Assembly (NCBI GenBank): GCA_030591585.1
Contig: JAUVAS010000013.1
Span: forward strand, 1 to 46,910
Source: Flavobacterium sp.
GTDB lineage: Bacteria > Bacteroidota > Bacteroidia > Flavobacteriales > Flavobacteriaceae
Length of the DNA: 46,910 bases
Direction of reading: 5' to 3'
Shown: one piece after another, positions 18,289 through 27,458 of the stretch
Position numbering within the stretch: the first letter of the stretch is position 1
Layout of the letters: every line of letters begins with the position of its first letter
The notes under the pieces: generated by a model
Told to the model about the DNA's origin: nothing
The model's input: only the letters and a program-made list of their open reading frames with translations
Databases searched by the model: none
Made by a program: the position numbers and the translations under genes

Positions 18289-19257
18289 ATGCCTTCTCGT
18301 AATTTTTTACACTACCTAATTATTACCGCAAAGGGGCTCGCAATGGGAGCCGCAGATGTTGTTCCTGGCGTGTCTGGTGGCACTATCGCATTTATTTCTG
18401 GAATTTATGAAGAATTGATCGATACGATTGATCAATTAGATTTAGGGATTTTCAAAAAATGGAAAAATGAAGGGTTTTCAGTAACATGGAATCACTATAA
18501 CCTGTCTTTTTTAGCTTCGTTAATGCTAGGAATAGCTATTAGTATTATTTCATTTGCTAAAATCATAACAACACTTTTACACAATCATCCAATCTTGGTT
18601 TGGTCTTTTTTCTTTGGTTTAGTCATCGCAAGTATTTTTTATATAAGTAAGCAAATAACAAAATGGTCCGTATCTGCCATTATAGCTTTAACACTAACAA
18701 TGCTCTTGTCTTATATGATTACATTAGCTGAACCTATAGGTAATCAAGACAGTACTTGGTTTTTATTTTTCGCTGGTTTTATAGCTATTATTGCTATGAT
18801 ATTACCTGGGGTTTCAGGAGCATTTATATTATTATTATTAGGCGCTTACCAATCTGTTTTAGGAATTATCACACAACTTACCGATGGTATTTCAAAGATG
18901 AATTGGGAACTACTATCAAACGCTCTTATTAAATTAACCGTTTTTGGTTTAGGAGCTATCTTAGGAATAAAAATTTTTTCTAAAGTACTAAACTGGATGT
19001 TTGAAAATCATAAAAACTTAATTCTTTCTGTTTTAACAGGATTTATGGTTGGTGCTCTAAATAAAATATGGCCTTGGAAGGAAGTCCTAAAATATCGTAT
19101 AAATCACAGCGGAGAGAAAGTTCCTTTTTTAGAAAAAAGCATCCTTCCAAATCATTATATTGATGACCCACAATTACTTTATGCCATTATTTTTATGGTT
19201 ATTGGTTTTCTAGCAATCTTTTTATTAGAGAAATTATCGACCTCAAAAAGTAATTAA
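18289..19257 (+). CDS. DUF368 membrane protein, first copy (undecaprenyl-phosphate translocase family)
   Basis: 322 aa with about eight hydrophobic segments. The family signatures are KGLAMGAADVVPGVSGGTIA with FISGIYEELIDTI near the start, and the second half-motif ILPGVSGAFILLLLGAYQ near residue 180. The two PGVSG motifs reflect the internal pseudo-repeat of the family. Family knowledge: DUF368 proteins recycle undecaprenyl phosphate across the inner membrane for cell-envelope polymer synthesis. The stop codon overlaps the start of the next gene by 1 bp (TAATG), so translation is coupled to a second DUF368 paralogue. Confidence 0.88.
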   Translation: MPSRNFLHYLIITAKGLAMGAADVVPGVSGGTIAFISGIYEELIDTIDQLDLGIFKKWKNEGFSVTWNHYNLSFLASLMLGIAISIISFAKIITTLLHNHPILVWSFFFGLVIASIFYISKQITKWSVSAIIALTLTMLLSYMITLAEPIGNQDSTWFLFFAGFIAIIAMILPGVSGAFILLLLGAYQSVLGIITQLTDGISKMNWELLSNALIKLTVFGLGAILGIKIFSKVLNWMFENHKNLILSVLTGFMVGALNKIWPWKEVLKYRINHSGEKVPFLEKSILPNHYIDDPQLLYAIIFMVIGFLAIFLLEKLSTSKSN

Positions 19258-20279
19258 TGGCTAGCGAACGGTCCATATCAGATAAAATTTGGCTGGTTTT
19301 TAAAGGACTTGCAATGGGAACTGCCAATAAAGTTCCTGGAGTATCTGGAGGGATCGTTGCATTTGTAGTTGGGTTTTATGAAGAGTTTATTTACTCACTT
19401 CAAAAAATAAACGGAAAAGCAATAAAATTACTTTTTAACAGAGGTTTTAAAAGTTTTTTACAATATACCAACGCTCAATTTCTAGGGCTTCTTTTTTCTG
19501 GAATGATCATAAGTTATTTTAGTATTTCAAAAATTCTAGATTTTTTATTAGATCAATATGAACTCTATGTCTGGAGTACTTTTTTCGGAATGATTATAGG
19601 TTCAGTATATCATATTGCAAAAGACTTTGGAAAATGGAATAGAAAATTCATCCTATATCTTTTAATGGGAATTATTGTTGGTGTAAGTATAAGTTTTTTA
19701 GAACCAGCCAAAGAAAACGACCATCTTATATTTGTATTTTTCTGTGGAATAATTGGCGTTTCTGGAATGACACTTCCTGGCTTATCGGGTTCATTTATTC
19801 TTATATTATTAGGCAATTATGTATTACTATTAATCGACTCTGTAAATGCCCTTTATGATACTTTTTCTGAAGTGTTTCAAGGTGATTTTAGCTTTATTGA
19901 AAACGATCATCGCATTCATCTATTAAAAGTATTGGTGGTTTTTTCATTGGGATCTATTGTTGGACTTATCTCTCTTTCCAATGTATTGGCCTATTTACTG
20001 AAGCATTTTAAAAAAACAACAAACGCTGTAATTATAGGGTTTATCGTGGGTTCTCTAGGGGTTGTATGGCCATGGAAAACGAAAGAATTTGAAACAAATG
20101 CAATGGGAAAAATAGTTCATGATACCAACGGAAGACAAATTATAAACGGGTACGAACGGTATTTTCCTTCAGAATTTTCGTACGAGATTGTTCTTGCTAT
20201 TTTCTTTATCATTGTAGGAGTTTTAATATTACTCGGATTAGACTTATATTATAAAATAAAAACATCCCGAAATGGCTAA
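19257..20279 (+). CDS. DUF368 membrane protein, second copy
   Basis: 340 aa with the same architecture as its neighbour: KGLAMGTANKVPGVSGGIVA at the start, TLPGLSGSFILILLGNYV in the middle, and VWPWKTKEFE matching IWPWKEVLKY of the first copy. It is clearly a diverged tandem duplicate. The start overlaps the previous stop by 1 bp, and the end overlaps aroE by 8 bp. Two copies kept in one translational chain suggest either a heterodimer or two lipid carriers or substrates. That is inference. Confidence 0.88.
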   Translation: MASERSISDKIWLVFKGLAMGTANKVPGVSGGIVAFVVGFYEEFIYSLQKINGKAIKLLFNRGFKSFLQYTNAQFLGLLFSGMIISYFSISKILDFLLDQYELYVWSTFFGMIIGSVYHIAKDFGKWNRKFILYLLMGIIVGVSISFLEPAKENDHLIFVFFCGIIGVSGMTLPGLSGSFILILLGNYVLLLIDSVNALYDTFSEVFQGDFSFIENDHRIHLLKVLVVFSLGSIVGLISLSNVLAYLLKHFKKTTNAVIIGFIVGSLGVVWPWKTKEFETNAMGKIVHDTNGRQIINGYERYFPSEFSYEIVLAIFFIIVGVLILLGLDLYYKIKTSRNG

Positions 20280-21003
20280 ATATGGTTTAATAGGAAACAA
20301 TATTGGATATTCTTTTTCCAAAACCTTTTTCACTATAAAATTTGAGCAGGAAAATAGTCAAGATTCTTATTGTAATTTTGATATTCCTAACATTGAACAA
20401 CTTTCAGAAATTCTTAAAAACAATAAGGATATAAAAGGGCTTAACGTAACTATACCTTATAAAGAAAGTGTGATACCATTGCTAGATAAAATTGATAAAG
20501 AAGCAAGTGCAATTGGAGCCGTTAACACTATAAAAATTAATGAAAAAGGTAAATTAATTGGTTATAACACCGACCATTTTGGTTTTGTAAATGCATTGAT
20601 GGAACTTCTTCCAATAAAAGAAAAAAAGGCACTCCTATTAGGTACTGGAGGAGCCTGTAAAGCAGTTAGATACGTTTTAGAAACTATGAATTTTGAAATT
20701 ACTCAAGTTTCTAGAACAAAAAAAGAGAATATGCTTACCTACTCAGATTTAAACAGAAGCATCATATCTCAAAATTATTTAATTATCAACTGTACACCTT
20801 TAGGGACTTTTCCTAATGTTCATGAATTTCCAGACATCCCTTATGAATTTCTAACTAAGGAGCATCTGGCTTTCGATTTAACTTATAACCCCCACGACAC
20901 TCAATTTATGAAAAGAAGCAAAGTAAAAGGAGCAAGAGTAAGTAATGGCTTCAAAATGTTAGAATACCAAGCTAAAAAATCGCTAGCAATCTGGAAATTA
21001 TAA
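20272..21003 (+). CDS. aroE: Shikimate 5-dehydrogenase
   Basis: 243 aa, on the short side but complete. The substrate-binding domain shows YGLIGNNIGYSFSKTFF, the catalytic Lys and neighbours in GLNVTIPYKESVIPLLD, AIGAVNTIK and GYNTDHFGF. The nucleotide loop is LLGTGGACKAV. The C-terminus has NGFKMLEYQAKKSLAIWK. It reduces 3-dehydroshikimate to shikimate with NADPH in aromatic amino-acid synthesis. The start lies within the last codons of the second DUF368 gene (8-bp overlap). Confidence 0.93.
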   Translation: MAKYGLIGNNIGYSFSKTFFTIKFEQENSQDSYCNFDIPNIEQLSEILKNNKDIKGLNVTIPYKESVIPLLDKIDKEASAIGAVNTIKINEKGKLIGYNTDHFGFVNALMELLPIKEKKALLLGTGGACKAVRYVLETMNFEITQVSRTKKENMLTYSDLNRSIISQNYLIINCTPLGTFPNVHEFPDIPYEFLTKEHLAFDLTYNPHDTQFMKRSKVKGARVSNGFKMLEYQAKKSLAIWKL

Positions 21004-21029
21004 TTTTTTCTAAAATTCTAAATCATCCT

Positions 21030-21058
21030 TTGCCAATTAATCACAAGTTAGTATCTTG
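21030..21058 (+). promoter_or_regulatory. Candidate promoter TTG-N19-TATCTTG
   Basis: TTG (21030-21032) and TATCTTG (21052-21058) at 19-nt spacing lie in the gap between aroE and the DUF349 gene. The -7 box lacks one T of TAnnTTTG. The start codon is 48 nt further on. Confidence 0.4.
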
Positions 21059-21106
21059 ACCTTCTAAAATCCGAATACTCGGAATCGAACCTTAACATTG
21101 AAAAAA

Positions 21107-23173
21107 ATGTCAGAAAAAGAAATCAAAAAAGAAAAAGAAAACACTGTTTTACCTGTAATTGAAAACAATTCAGAAAAACAAGAACCTACTAATTCAGAAG
21201 AAGATACAACATCAAAAAAAGAAGTTGAGTCGTCTGAAGAAATACCAAAAAGTGAAGAAGTTTCAACTAAAACTATTGTTGAAGAAACTGAAGAAAAAGT
21301 AACCGAAAAAAATGAAGTTTTATCTCAAACTTCTGTGAATGACGAAACGTCTGATGACGATACTAGTAAGAAAACCGAAACAAAAGAATCCTCAACTAAG
21401 GAAAAAACTGTAGAGGAAGAGTCTAAAAATGAAGCTATTTCAGAAAAAGAAGAAGAGAAAAAAGACTACACAAAACTATCTAAAGAAGAGTTAATCACCG
21501 AATTAAATTTTCTAATAACCGAGAAGCCTATTCAGGAAATAAAAAATCCAGTTGAAGAAATTAAAACAGAATTTAATTCTAAATTTAATAAAGAATTAGA
21601 AGAAAATAAAGAGAAATTTTTAGCTGAAGGAGGAAACATTATTGATTTTTATTACACTTCTCCTATTAAGAAAGAGTTTGACTCTACTTACTATCACTAC
21701 AAACATAAACGTAGCGATTACTATAAAAACTTAACAAAAGATCTAAACGAAAACCTTAATAATCGTCTAAAATTAATTGAAGAATTAAAAGAATTATTCA
21801 ACGAAAAAAACAATACGAGCACTATTTACAAACACTTTAAAAGCATCCAAGAAAGATGGTTTGAAGCGGGTGCAATCCCTAGAGATAAAAACAATACCGT
21901 GTGGAATAATTACCACCATCACGTTGAGAATTTTTATGAAATCTTACATTTAGATCGAGAATTTAGAGACCGTAATTTTAAACAAAATTTAGAACAAAAG
22001 CTAATACTTATTGGTCGTGCAGAAGAGCTAACAACAGAAGAAAATAGCAACAAAGCATTTAGAGAGCTACAAATGCTTCATAAATTATGGAAAGAAGAAA
22101 TTGGCCCTGTTGCAAAAGAGTACAGTGATGATATTTGGGAAAAGTTTAGTGCCGCTACTAAAATAATTCATGACAAACGTCATGAGCATCTAAAAGCTTT
22201 AGAAGAAAAACAAAAGGTAAACATAGACATTAAAAAAGAGCTAATTCGTCAGATTTCTGAACTTACAAATAATGTAAAAACCAATCATCAAAGCTGGCAA
22301 AATACCATTAAGAAAGTTCAAGAATTACGGGATCAATTTTTTGAATCTGGAAAAGTTCCTCAATCAAGTAATAAAGAAATTTGGGGATTATTTAAAGAAG
22401 CTACGAGAGAATTTAATAAAAAGAAGAATACTTTTTATAAAGACCAGAAGAAAGAGCAATTTGACAATCTGGCAAAAAAGTTAGAACTGATTAAAATAGC
22501 AGATGAAAACAAGGATGGAGATGATTTTGAAGTGATAACTTCATTGATGAAAAAGATCCAAACCGATTGGAAAAATATCGGGCACGTTCCAAGAAAGGAT
22601 AGTGATAAAATCTGGAAACAGTTTAAAGCTACTTGTAATCATTATTTTGATCGCTTACATTCTCAAAAAGATGAAGCTAATAAAGAAGAGTTTGTGCATT
22701 ATGATGCAAAAAAAGCATTTTTAGAAACACTTGAAGATTTAAAACTTGAAGGAGATCATAAAAAAGATATAGCAACTATTACTGGTAAAATAGCAGAGTG
22801 GAAAAATCTTGGAAGAGTACCGTATAACAAACGAAATATTGAGCAGAAATTTAATAAAAAACTAGATGTTCTTTTTGGTCAGTTAGATCTTGATAAAAAA
22901 GAAACAGAATTAATAAAATTTGAAAATAAATTAAATGCTCTAACTTCACAAGAAGATGATCGTAAGCTTAAAAACGAAGAGTTTTTCTTAACCAAAAAGG
23001 TAGGTGAATCTAAGGATGAAATTAGACAATTAGAAAATAATTTATTGTTTTTTAAACATGTTCCAGATGATAATCCATTAGTGAAAGATGTAAATAAAAA
23101 AATAAATAAACAAAAAGATGAACTTGAAGTTTGGGTAGCTAAACTTAAAAAGATTAGGTCTTTACGTAATTAG
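21107..23173 (+). CDS. DUF349 repeat protein with acidic N-terminus
   Basis: 688 aa from ATG 21107 (an in-frame TTG 9 nt earlier is less likely). Residues 1-125 are low-complexity, very rich in Glu, Ser, Thr and Lys, and probably disordered. From about 150 the chain is a highly charged helical array of five DUF349 units of some 75 aa, each with a W-x-x-x-G-x-V/I-P core: WFEAGAIPRDKN, LWKEEIGPVAKEYSD, FESGKVPQSSN, WKNIGHVPRKDSD and WKNLGRVPYNKRN. The end is coiled-coil-like. The function of DUF349 is not established. No partner gene is obvious. Confidence 0.85.
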   Translation: MSEKEIKKEKENTVLPVIENNSEKQEPTNSEEDTTSKKEVESSEEIPKSEEVSTKTIVEETEEKVTEKNEVLSQTSVNDETSDDDTSKKTETKESSTKEKTVEEESKNEAISEKEEEKKDYTKLSKEELITELNFLITEKPIQEIKNPVEEIKTEFNSKFNKELEENKEKFLAEGGNIIDFYYTSPIKKEFDSTYYHYKHKRSDYYKNLTKDLNENLNNRLKLIEELKELFNEKNNTSTIYKHFKSIQERWFEAGAIPRDKNNTVWNNYHHHVENFYEILHLDREFRDRNFKQNLEQKLILIGRAEELTTEENSNKAFRELQMLHKLWKEEIGPVAKEYSDDIWEKFSAATKIIHDKRHEHLKALEEKQKVNIDIKKELIRQISELTNNVKTNHQSWQNTIKKVQELRDQFFESGKVPQSSNKEIWGLFKEATREFNKKKNTFYKDQKKEQFDNLAKKLELIKIADENKDGDDFEVITSLMKKIQTDWKNIGHVPRKDSDKIWKQFKATCNHYFDRLHSQKDEANKEEFVHYDAKKAFLETLEDLKLEGDHKKDIATITGKIAEWKNLGRVPYNKRNIEQKFNKKLDVLFGQLDLDKKETELIKFENKLNALTSQEDDRKLKNEEFFLTKKVGESKDEIRQLENNLLFFKHVPDDNPLVKDVNKKINKQKDELEVWVAKLKKIRSLRN

Positions 23174-23224
23174 ACTATTCTTAAGCTTATATAGCCTATA
23201 GGATACTTCCTTATAAGCAACTCA

Positions 23225-24025
23225 TTAACTTTGATAAGGCCTTTGGGTTTTATCAAAGTTTTTTGCTTCTTCCCAATATTTATCCATTTCGGAAAGTGTC
23301 ATTTCTTTTAATGATTTTCCAATTTCTTTTGCTTTAGTTTCTAGGTATTGAAAACGTTTGATGAATTTTTTATTGGTTCGTTCTAATGCATTTTCAGGAT
23401 CTACTTTTAAGAAACGTGCATAGTTAATCATTGAAAATAAAACATCGCCAAATTCAGCTTCTATTTTTGTTTTATTATCTTCATTTATTTCGTGTTGTAA
23501 CTCTTCTAGTTCTTCTTGTAGTTTTTCAAAAACTTGTTGAGGTTCCTCCCAATCAAAACCAACACCAGCAACTTTATCTTGTATTCTACTCGCCTTCACC
23601 AAAGCAGGAAGCGATTTAGGAACTCCTTCCAATACACTTTTCTTTCCTTCTTTTAACTTTAACTCTTCCCAGTTCTGTTTTACTTCCTCTTCATTTGCAA
23701 CCACAACGTCTCCGTAAATATGTGGATGACGAGAAATTAATTTTTCACAGATTTCATTTGCAACATCAGCAATATCGAAATCATTGGTTTCACTTCCAAT
23801 TCTAGCATAAAAAACTATGTGTAACAATAAATCCCCTAATTCTTTTTTTACTTCCTCTAAATCATTGTCGAGGATTGCATCACCAAGCTCGTATGTTTCT
23901 TCGATTGTTAGGTGACGTAAAGATTCTAAGGTTTGTTTTTTATCCCAGGGGCATTGCTCTCGCAACTCATCCATTATGGTAAGTAGACGATCTAATGCCT
24001 TAAGTTGATCTTGCCTGGAATTCAT
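23225..24025 (-). CDS. mazG: Nucleoside triphosphate pyrophosphohydrolase
   Basis: 266 aa with two MazG domains. The first is at about 25-110 (CPWDKKQTLESLRHLTIEETYELGDAI with the E-x-x-E and EVKKELGDLLLHIVFYARI metal-binding helices). The second, at about 170-250, keeps LQEELEELQ and EAEFGDVLFSMINYARFL. The linker SRIQDKVAGVGFDWEE is standard. It hydrolyses NTPs/dNTPs to monophosphate and PPi as house-cleaning and may also lower ppGpp. It is the last gene of the leftward ruvX-def-DUF5606-mazG run, 21 bp after DUF5606. Confidence 0.95.
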   Translation of the reverse strand: MNSRQDQLKALDRLLTIMDELREQCPWDKKQTLESLRHLTIEETYELGDAILDNDLEEVKKELGDLLLHIVFYARIGSETNDFDIADVANEICEKLISRHPHIYGDVVVANEEEVKQNWEELKLKEGKKSVLEGVPKSLPALVKASRIQDKVAGVGFDWEEPQQVFEKLQEELEELQHEINEDNKTKIEAEFGDVLFSMINYARFLKVDPENALERTNKKFIKRFQYLETKAKEIGKSLKEMTLSEMDKYWEEAKNFDKTQRPYQS

Positions 24026-24046
24026 TTATTATAGAATGGTTGTTAT

Positions 24047-24472
24047 TTATTCCTCTTCATCCTTCGTCGAGTCTTCGGATGACACGTCAGAAAAATCTGT
24101 ATAACCGTTTTTAATAAGCAGATTATACCATTGCACTATTTTTTTAATATCACTGGGGTATACACGATCTTCATCATAATCTGGTAATATTTCAAAAAAA
24201 TATTCTTCTAATTGATCTCTAGAGGACTTATGATTAATAGCTTCTCCCCCATTTTCCTTTTCAGAGATTTTAGAAAAAACTTCTCTTAAAGGCAATTCTT
24301 TTGTTAGGGTGTAAATAGCTATTTCAGAAAGCAAGCTTACATTTTGTCTAGCACTTACACTTATTTTTTTACCATCGATCAATGAAATGGCTAGAAAACC
24401 TGTTCTTGTCTGGTTTTCTAATTGATATAACCCAGGTTTTCCTGAAATAGATAATATTTTTTCTAAACTCAT
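24047..24472 (-). CDS. DUF5606 family protein
   Basis: 141 aa. LEKILSISGKPGLYQLENQT, FLAISLIDGKKISVSARQNV and the later KKIVQWYNLLIKNG match the small Bacteroidota-specific DUF5606 family, whose function is unknown. There is no signal peptide or membrane segment. The C-terminal 15 residues are acidic and variable. It sits between def and mazG, a neighbourhood common in this group. Confidence 0.85.
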   Translation of the reverse strand: MSLEKILSISGKPGLYQLENQTRTGFLAISLIDGKKISVSARQNVSLLSEIAIYTLTKELPLREVFSKISEKENGGEAINHKSSRDQLEEYFFEILPDYDEDRVYPSDIKKIVQWYNLLIKNGYTDFSDVSSEDSTKDEEE

Positions 24473-24545
24473 TTTAAAATATGTTGTTAAAGTCCCAAAA
24501 ATTGGAGCACAAATATCTTAGGATAAAATTATATTTCCTAATGTA

Positions 24546-25136
24546 CTAACGTTTCTTTTTTATATTAGGGAATCGCATACGGTAATCGATATCTATTTTT
24601 CCTTTTGAAATATTGGAAAGCTTACCTTTAATAATTCGTTTTTTTAATGGAGTAAGCTTATCGGTAAATAAAACACCTTCTATATGATCGTATTCGTGTT
24701 GAATAATACGCGCTACAATACCACTAAATTTTTCAGTGTGTTTTTTGAAATTTTCATCATAAAATTCAATAGTAATATCTTCATTTCTAAACACATCTTC
24801 ACGTATATCTGGTATACTTAAACAGCCTTCATTAAAAGCCCATTCATCTCCCGTTTCATCAATCATTTTGGCATTAATAAATACTTGCTTAAAAGTGCTT
24901 AAAAACTCTCTTTCTTCTTCAGAGTATTCTTCATCATCTCCAAAAGGAGAAGCGTCAACAATAAAAAGTCTAATAGGTACTCCAATTTGTGGAGCAGCTA
25001 ACCCTATACCTTTTGCAGCATACATCGTTTCAAACATGTTTTCAAGCAATATTTCAAACTTTGGATACTCTTTAGAAATCTCCTTTCCCATTTTTCTTAA
25101 AATAGGATCTCCGTATGCAAGTATTGGTATTATCAT
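24546..25136 (-). CDS. def: Peptide deformylase
   Basis: 196 aa. All three active-site motifs are present: GIGLAAPQ (43-50), EGCLSIP with metal ligand C105, and QHEYDH with H147, catalytic E148 and H151. It removes the formyl group from nascent N-terminal Met. The gene overlaps ruvX by 4 bp, so the two are translationally coupled. An acidic insertion around 67-80 (DDEEYSEEEREFLSTF) is usual in this phylum. Confidence 0.97.
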   Translation of the reverse strand: MIIPILAYGDPILRKMGKEISKEYPKFEILLENMFETMYAAKGIGLAAPQIGVPIRLFIVDASPFGDDEEYSEEEREFLSTFKQVFINAKMIDETGDEWAFNEGCLSIPDIREDVFRNEDITIEFYDENFKKHTEKFSGIVARIIQHEYDHIEGVLFTDKLTPLKKRIIKGKLSNISKGKIDIDYRMRFPNIKKKR

Positions 25137-25546
25137 TTTTTATTATATAAATAGTCCTGTAAAATTATTGTTGCACTTATTTCATCTATCAAAGCCTTAT
25201 TTTGACGCTGTTTCTTTTTAAGTCCGCTATCAATCATTGTCTGAAAAGCCATTTTACTCGTAAACCGCTCATCCATTCTTTTGATAATCAGGTTTGGAAA
25301 AACTTCAGTCAGCTTTATAATAAATTTACTAATTTCAATTTCAATATGAGAATGAGTTCCATCTTTTTGTTTTGGTTCTCCAATTATCACCAAATCTACC
25401 TGTTCGGCAGTAAAATAATTCTTTAAAAACGAAATCAATTCAAAAGTTCTAACGGTAGTTAAACCAGAAGCAATAAGTTGTAACTCATCGGTAATGGCAA
25501 TTCCTGTTCTTTTGCTTCCGTAATCAATTGCTAATAAACGTCCCAT
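25133..25546 (-). CDS. ruvX: RuvX/YqgF-type Holliday junction resolvase-like protein
   Basis: 137 aa with an RNase H-like fold: LLAIDYGSKRTGIAITDELQ at the start (first acidic site), DLVIIGEPKQKDGTHS, then RMDERFTSKMA and KALIDEISATIILQDYL. YqgF proteins act in 16S rRNA 5' processing and as putative resolvases. It is the first gene of the leftward operon. Its ATG is 8 nt from a -7 box on the minus strand, and it is divergent from dapD. Confidence 0.93.
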   Translation of the reverse strand: MGRLLAIDYGSKRTGIAITDELQLIASGLTTVRTFELISFLKNYFTAEQVDLVIIGEPKQKDGTHSHIEIEISKFIIKLTEVFPNLIIKRMDERFTSKMAFQTMIDSGLKKKQRQNKALIDEISATIILQDYLYNKK

Positions 25547-25554
25547 ATTTTGCG

Positions 25555-25562
25555 CAAAAATA
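25555..25562 (-). promoter_or_regulatory. Minus-strand -7 box TATTTTTG for ruvX-def
   Basis: On the minus strand this reads TATTTTTG, an exact TAnnTTTG match, 8 nt before the ruvX ATG. It is back to back with the dapD box at 25586-25593, forming a compact divergent promoter region. Confidence 0.5.
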
Positions 25563-25585
25563 AGGGATTAATTAAAAGCGACTTC

Positions 25586-25593
25586 TATCTTTG
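25586..25593 (+). promoter_or_regulatory. -7 box TATCTTTG for dapD
   Basis: An exact TAnnTTTG match 18 nt upstream of the dapD ATG. Its centre is only about 30 bp from the opposing ruvX box. Confidence 0.5.
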
Positions 25594-25611
25594 TGAAATT
25601 ATTAAATAAAT

Positions 25612-26427
25612 ATGATTCAATTACAACAAATTATAGAAAAAGCTTGGGACAATCGTTTGTTATTAAGCGATTCGGTTACCATTAGAGCAATACTTGAAGT
25701 AATAGATTTACTTGATGAAGGGAAATTACGTTGCGCAGAACCCACAAATTCTGGCTGGAAAGTAAATGAATGGGTAAAAAAAGCCGTGGTTTTATATTTT
25801 CCAATTCAGAAAATGGAAGTTTTAGAAGCAGGTATTTTTGAATATCACGATAAAATTCCATTAAAAAGCGGATACAAAGAAAAAGGAATTAGAGTAGTGC
25901 CTCATGCCGTTGCTCGCTATGGTGCTTATATATCTAAAGGAGTAATATTAATGCCAAGTTATGTCAATATTGGAGCGTATGTAGATGAAGGTACTATGGT
26001 CGATACTTGGGCTACGGTGGGTAGTTGTGCCCAAATAGGAAGAAATGTTCACCTTAGTGGTGGTGTTGGAATTGGAGGAGTATTAGAACCATTGCAAGCA
26101 GCACCTGTAATTATTGAAGACAATGCCTTTATAGGTTCTCGTTGTATTGTGGTTGAAGGTGTTCGGGTTGAAAAAGAGGCCGTGTTAGGAGCTAATGTAG
26201 TACTGACTGCCTCCACAAAAATAATTGATGTAACAGGAAAAGAACCTATTGAAACTAAAGGAGTGATACCATCTAGGTCTGTAGTAATACCTGGAAGCTA
26301 TACTAAAAAATTTCCGGCAGGGGAATACCAAGTACCTTGTGCTATAATAATTGGGAAACGAAAAGAAAGCACTAATAAAAAAACATCACTAAACGATGCG
26401 CTTCGTGAATATGATGTTGCTGTTTAA
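25612..26427 (+). CDS. dapD: 2,3,4,5-tetrahydropyridine-2,6-dicarboxylate N-succinyltransferase
   Basis: 271 aa, the usual length. It has an N-terminal helical part (LRCAEPTNSGWKVNEWVKKAV), then a left-handed beta-helix of hexapeptide repeats from about residue 100 (ISKGVILMPSYVNIGAYVDE, WATVGSCAQIGRNVHLSGGV, IIEDNAFIGSRCIVVEGVRV). The C-terminal PAGEYQVPCAIIIGKRK is typical. It succinylates tetrahydrodipicolinate in lysine/meso-diaminopimelate synthesis. Confidence 0.97.
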   Translation: MIQLQQIIEKAWDNRLLLSDSVTIRAILEVIDLLDEGKLRCAEPTNSGWKVNEWVKKAVVLYFPIQKMEVLEAGIFEYHDKIPLKSGYKEKGIRVVPHAVARYGAYISKGVILMPSYVNIGAYVDEGTMVDTWATVGSCAQIGRNVHLSGGVGIGGVLEPLQAAPVIIEDNAFIGSRCIVVEGVRVEKEAVLGANVVLTASTKIIDVTGKEPIETKGVIPSRSVVIPGSYTKKFPAGEYQVPCAIIIGKRKESTNKKTSLNDALREYDVAV

Positions 26428-26478
26428 TGAAACAACAATATTTAACTGAATCTAAAAAAAAGCATCCTAATTTTATTT

Positions 26479-26486
26479 TATATTTG
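26479..26486 (+). promoter_or_regulatory. -7 box TATATTTG at the head of the glycan block
   Basis: An exact TAnnTTTG match 17 nt before the ATG of the ATP-grasp gene, giving this accessory block its own promoter independent of dapD. Confidence 0.45.
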
Positions 26487-26503
26487 TTTAAACTAATTAA
26501 ATA

Positions 26504-27412
26504 ATGACAATACGTAGATTCAGCTTACGAATGTTGCGAAAAATAAAGTTTTTGCCTCCAAAAATTTACGCTCATTTTCTTTATGAATACCACACTGGTA
26601 AAAAATTAAATTTAGAAAATCCAGTAGAATTTAATGAGAAAATCCAATGGCTTAAAGTTTTTTATCATCCCACAATTTTAAATCAACTAGTTGATAAATA
26701 TGCCGTAAGAGCCTATGTAGAAAATGAAATTGGCGCCCAATATCTCAATGAGGTTTATGGAGTTTATGAGCATCCAAAAGATGTGCCTTATGAAGATTTA
26801 CCAAAACAATTTGTTATAAAGGCTACACATGCAAGTAGTTTTAATTTAATTGTAACAGACAAGGACAAACTTAATAAAACAAAAACTAATAAATTGTTTA
26901 AACGATGGTTGGGTAAAAGCCAATACTATCGAACGGGGCAAGAATGGGCGTATAAAGATGTACAACCTAGATTAATAGTCGAGAAATTTTTAATAGATGG
27001 TGAGCAAAGTTCCCTTCTTGATTATAAATTTTATTGTTTTAGTGGTGTTGCAAAGTTTTTAGAAGTGCATTTAGACAGAGTGCAAAGTCATAAAAGGGGT
27101 TTTTACAATTTAAACTTTAATCCATTACCTTTTAGATATGTTTCTATTGATAAAAGTATTTCTTCAAAAATTAAAAAACCTATAAATTTGGAGGAGATGA
27201 TAAAATTGTCTGAAATTTTAGCAGCTAAGTTTCCTTTTGTTCGTGTTGATTTTTACTCTATTAAAGGGAAAACTATTTTTGGCGAAATGACTTTTTATCC
27301 TTCAGATGGAAGAAAAGACTTTATCCCTGAAGAATACAACAAAATTATTGGAGACTATATCGATCTTCCAAAACTAAAAAAGGGTCAAAGTGTTATTACC
27401 AAAATAAATTAG
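26504..27412 (+). CDS. TupA-like ATP-grasp protein
   Basis: 302 aa. NPVEFNEKIQWLKVFYHPTI, LVDKYAVRAYVENEIGAQYL, the ATP-binding KQFVIKATHASSFNLIV and LIVEKFLIDGEQ, and late FPFVRVDFYSIKGKTIFGEM are characteristic of the TupA-like ATP-grasp family found in polysaccharide loci. Related proteins in teichuronopeptide synthesis ligate amino acids onto sugars. The acceptor here is unknown. It is the first gene of a cluster with a Stealth phosphotransferase and a glycosyltransferase fusion, so decoration of a surface glycan is the likely job (inferred from context). Confidence 0.82.
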   Translation: MTIRRFSLRMLRKIKFLPPKIYAHFLYEYHTGKKLNLENPVEFNEKIQWLKVFYHPTILNQLVDKYAVRAYVENEIGAQYLNEVYGVYEHPKDVPYEDLPKQFVIKATHASSFNLIVTDKDKLNKTKTNKLFKRWLGKSQYYRTGQEWAYKDVQPRLIVEKFLIDGEQSSLLDYKFYCFSGVAKFLEVHLDRVQSHKRGFYNLNFNPLPFRYVSIDKSISSKIKKPINLEEMIKLSEILAAKFPFVRVDFYSIKGKTIFGEMTFYPSDGRKDFIPEEYNKIIGDYIDLPKLKKGQSVITKIN

Positions 27413-27458
27413 AACCTATTTTTTAAAGCTACTATTTACCATTTGATACAATAAAAGG

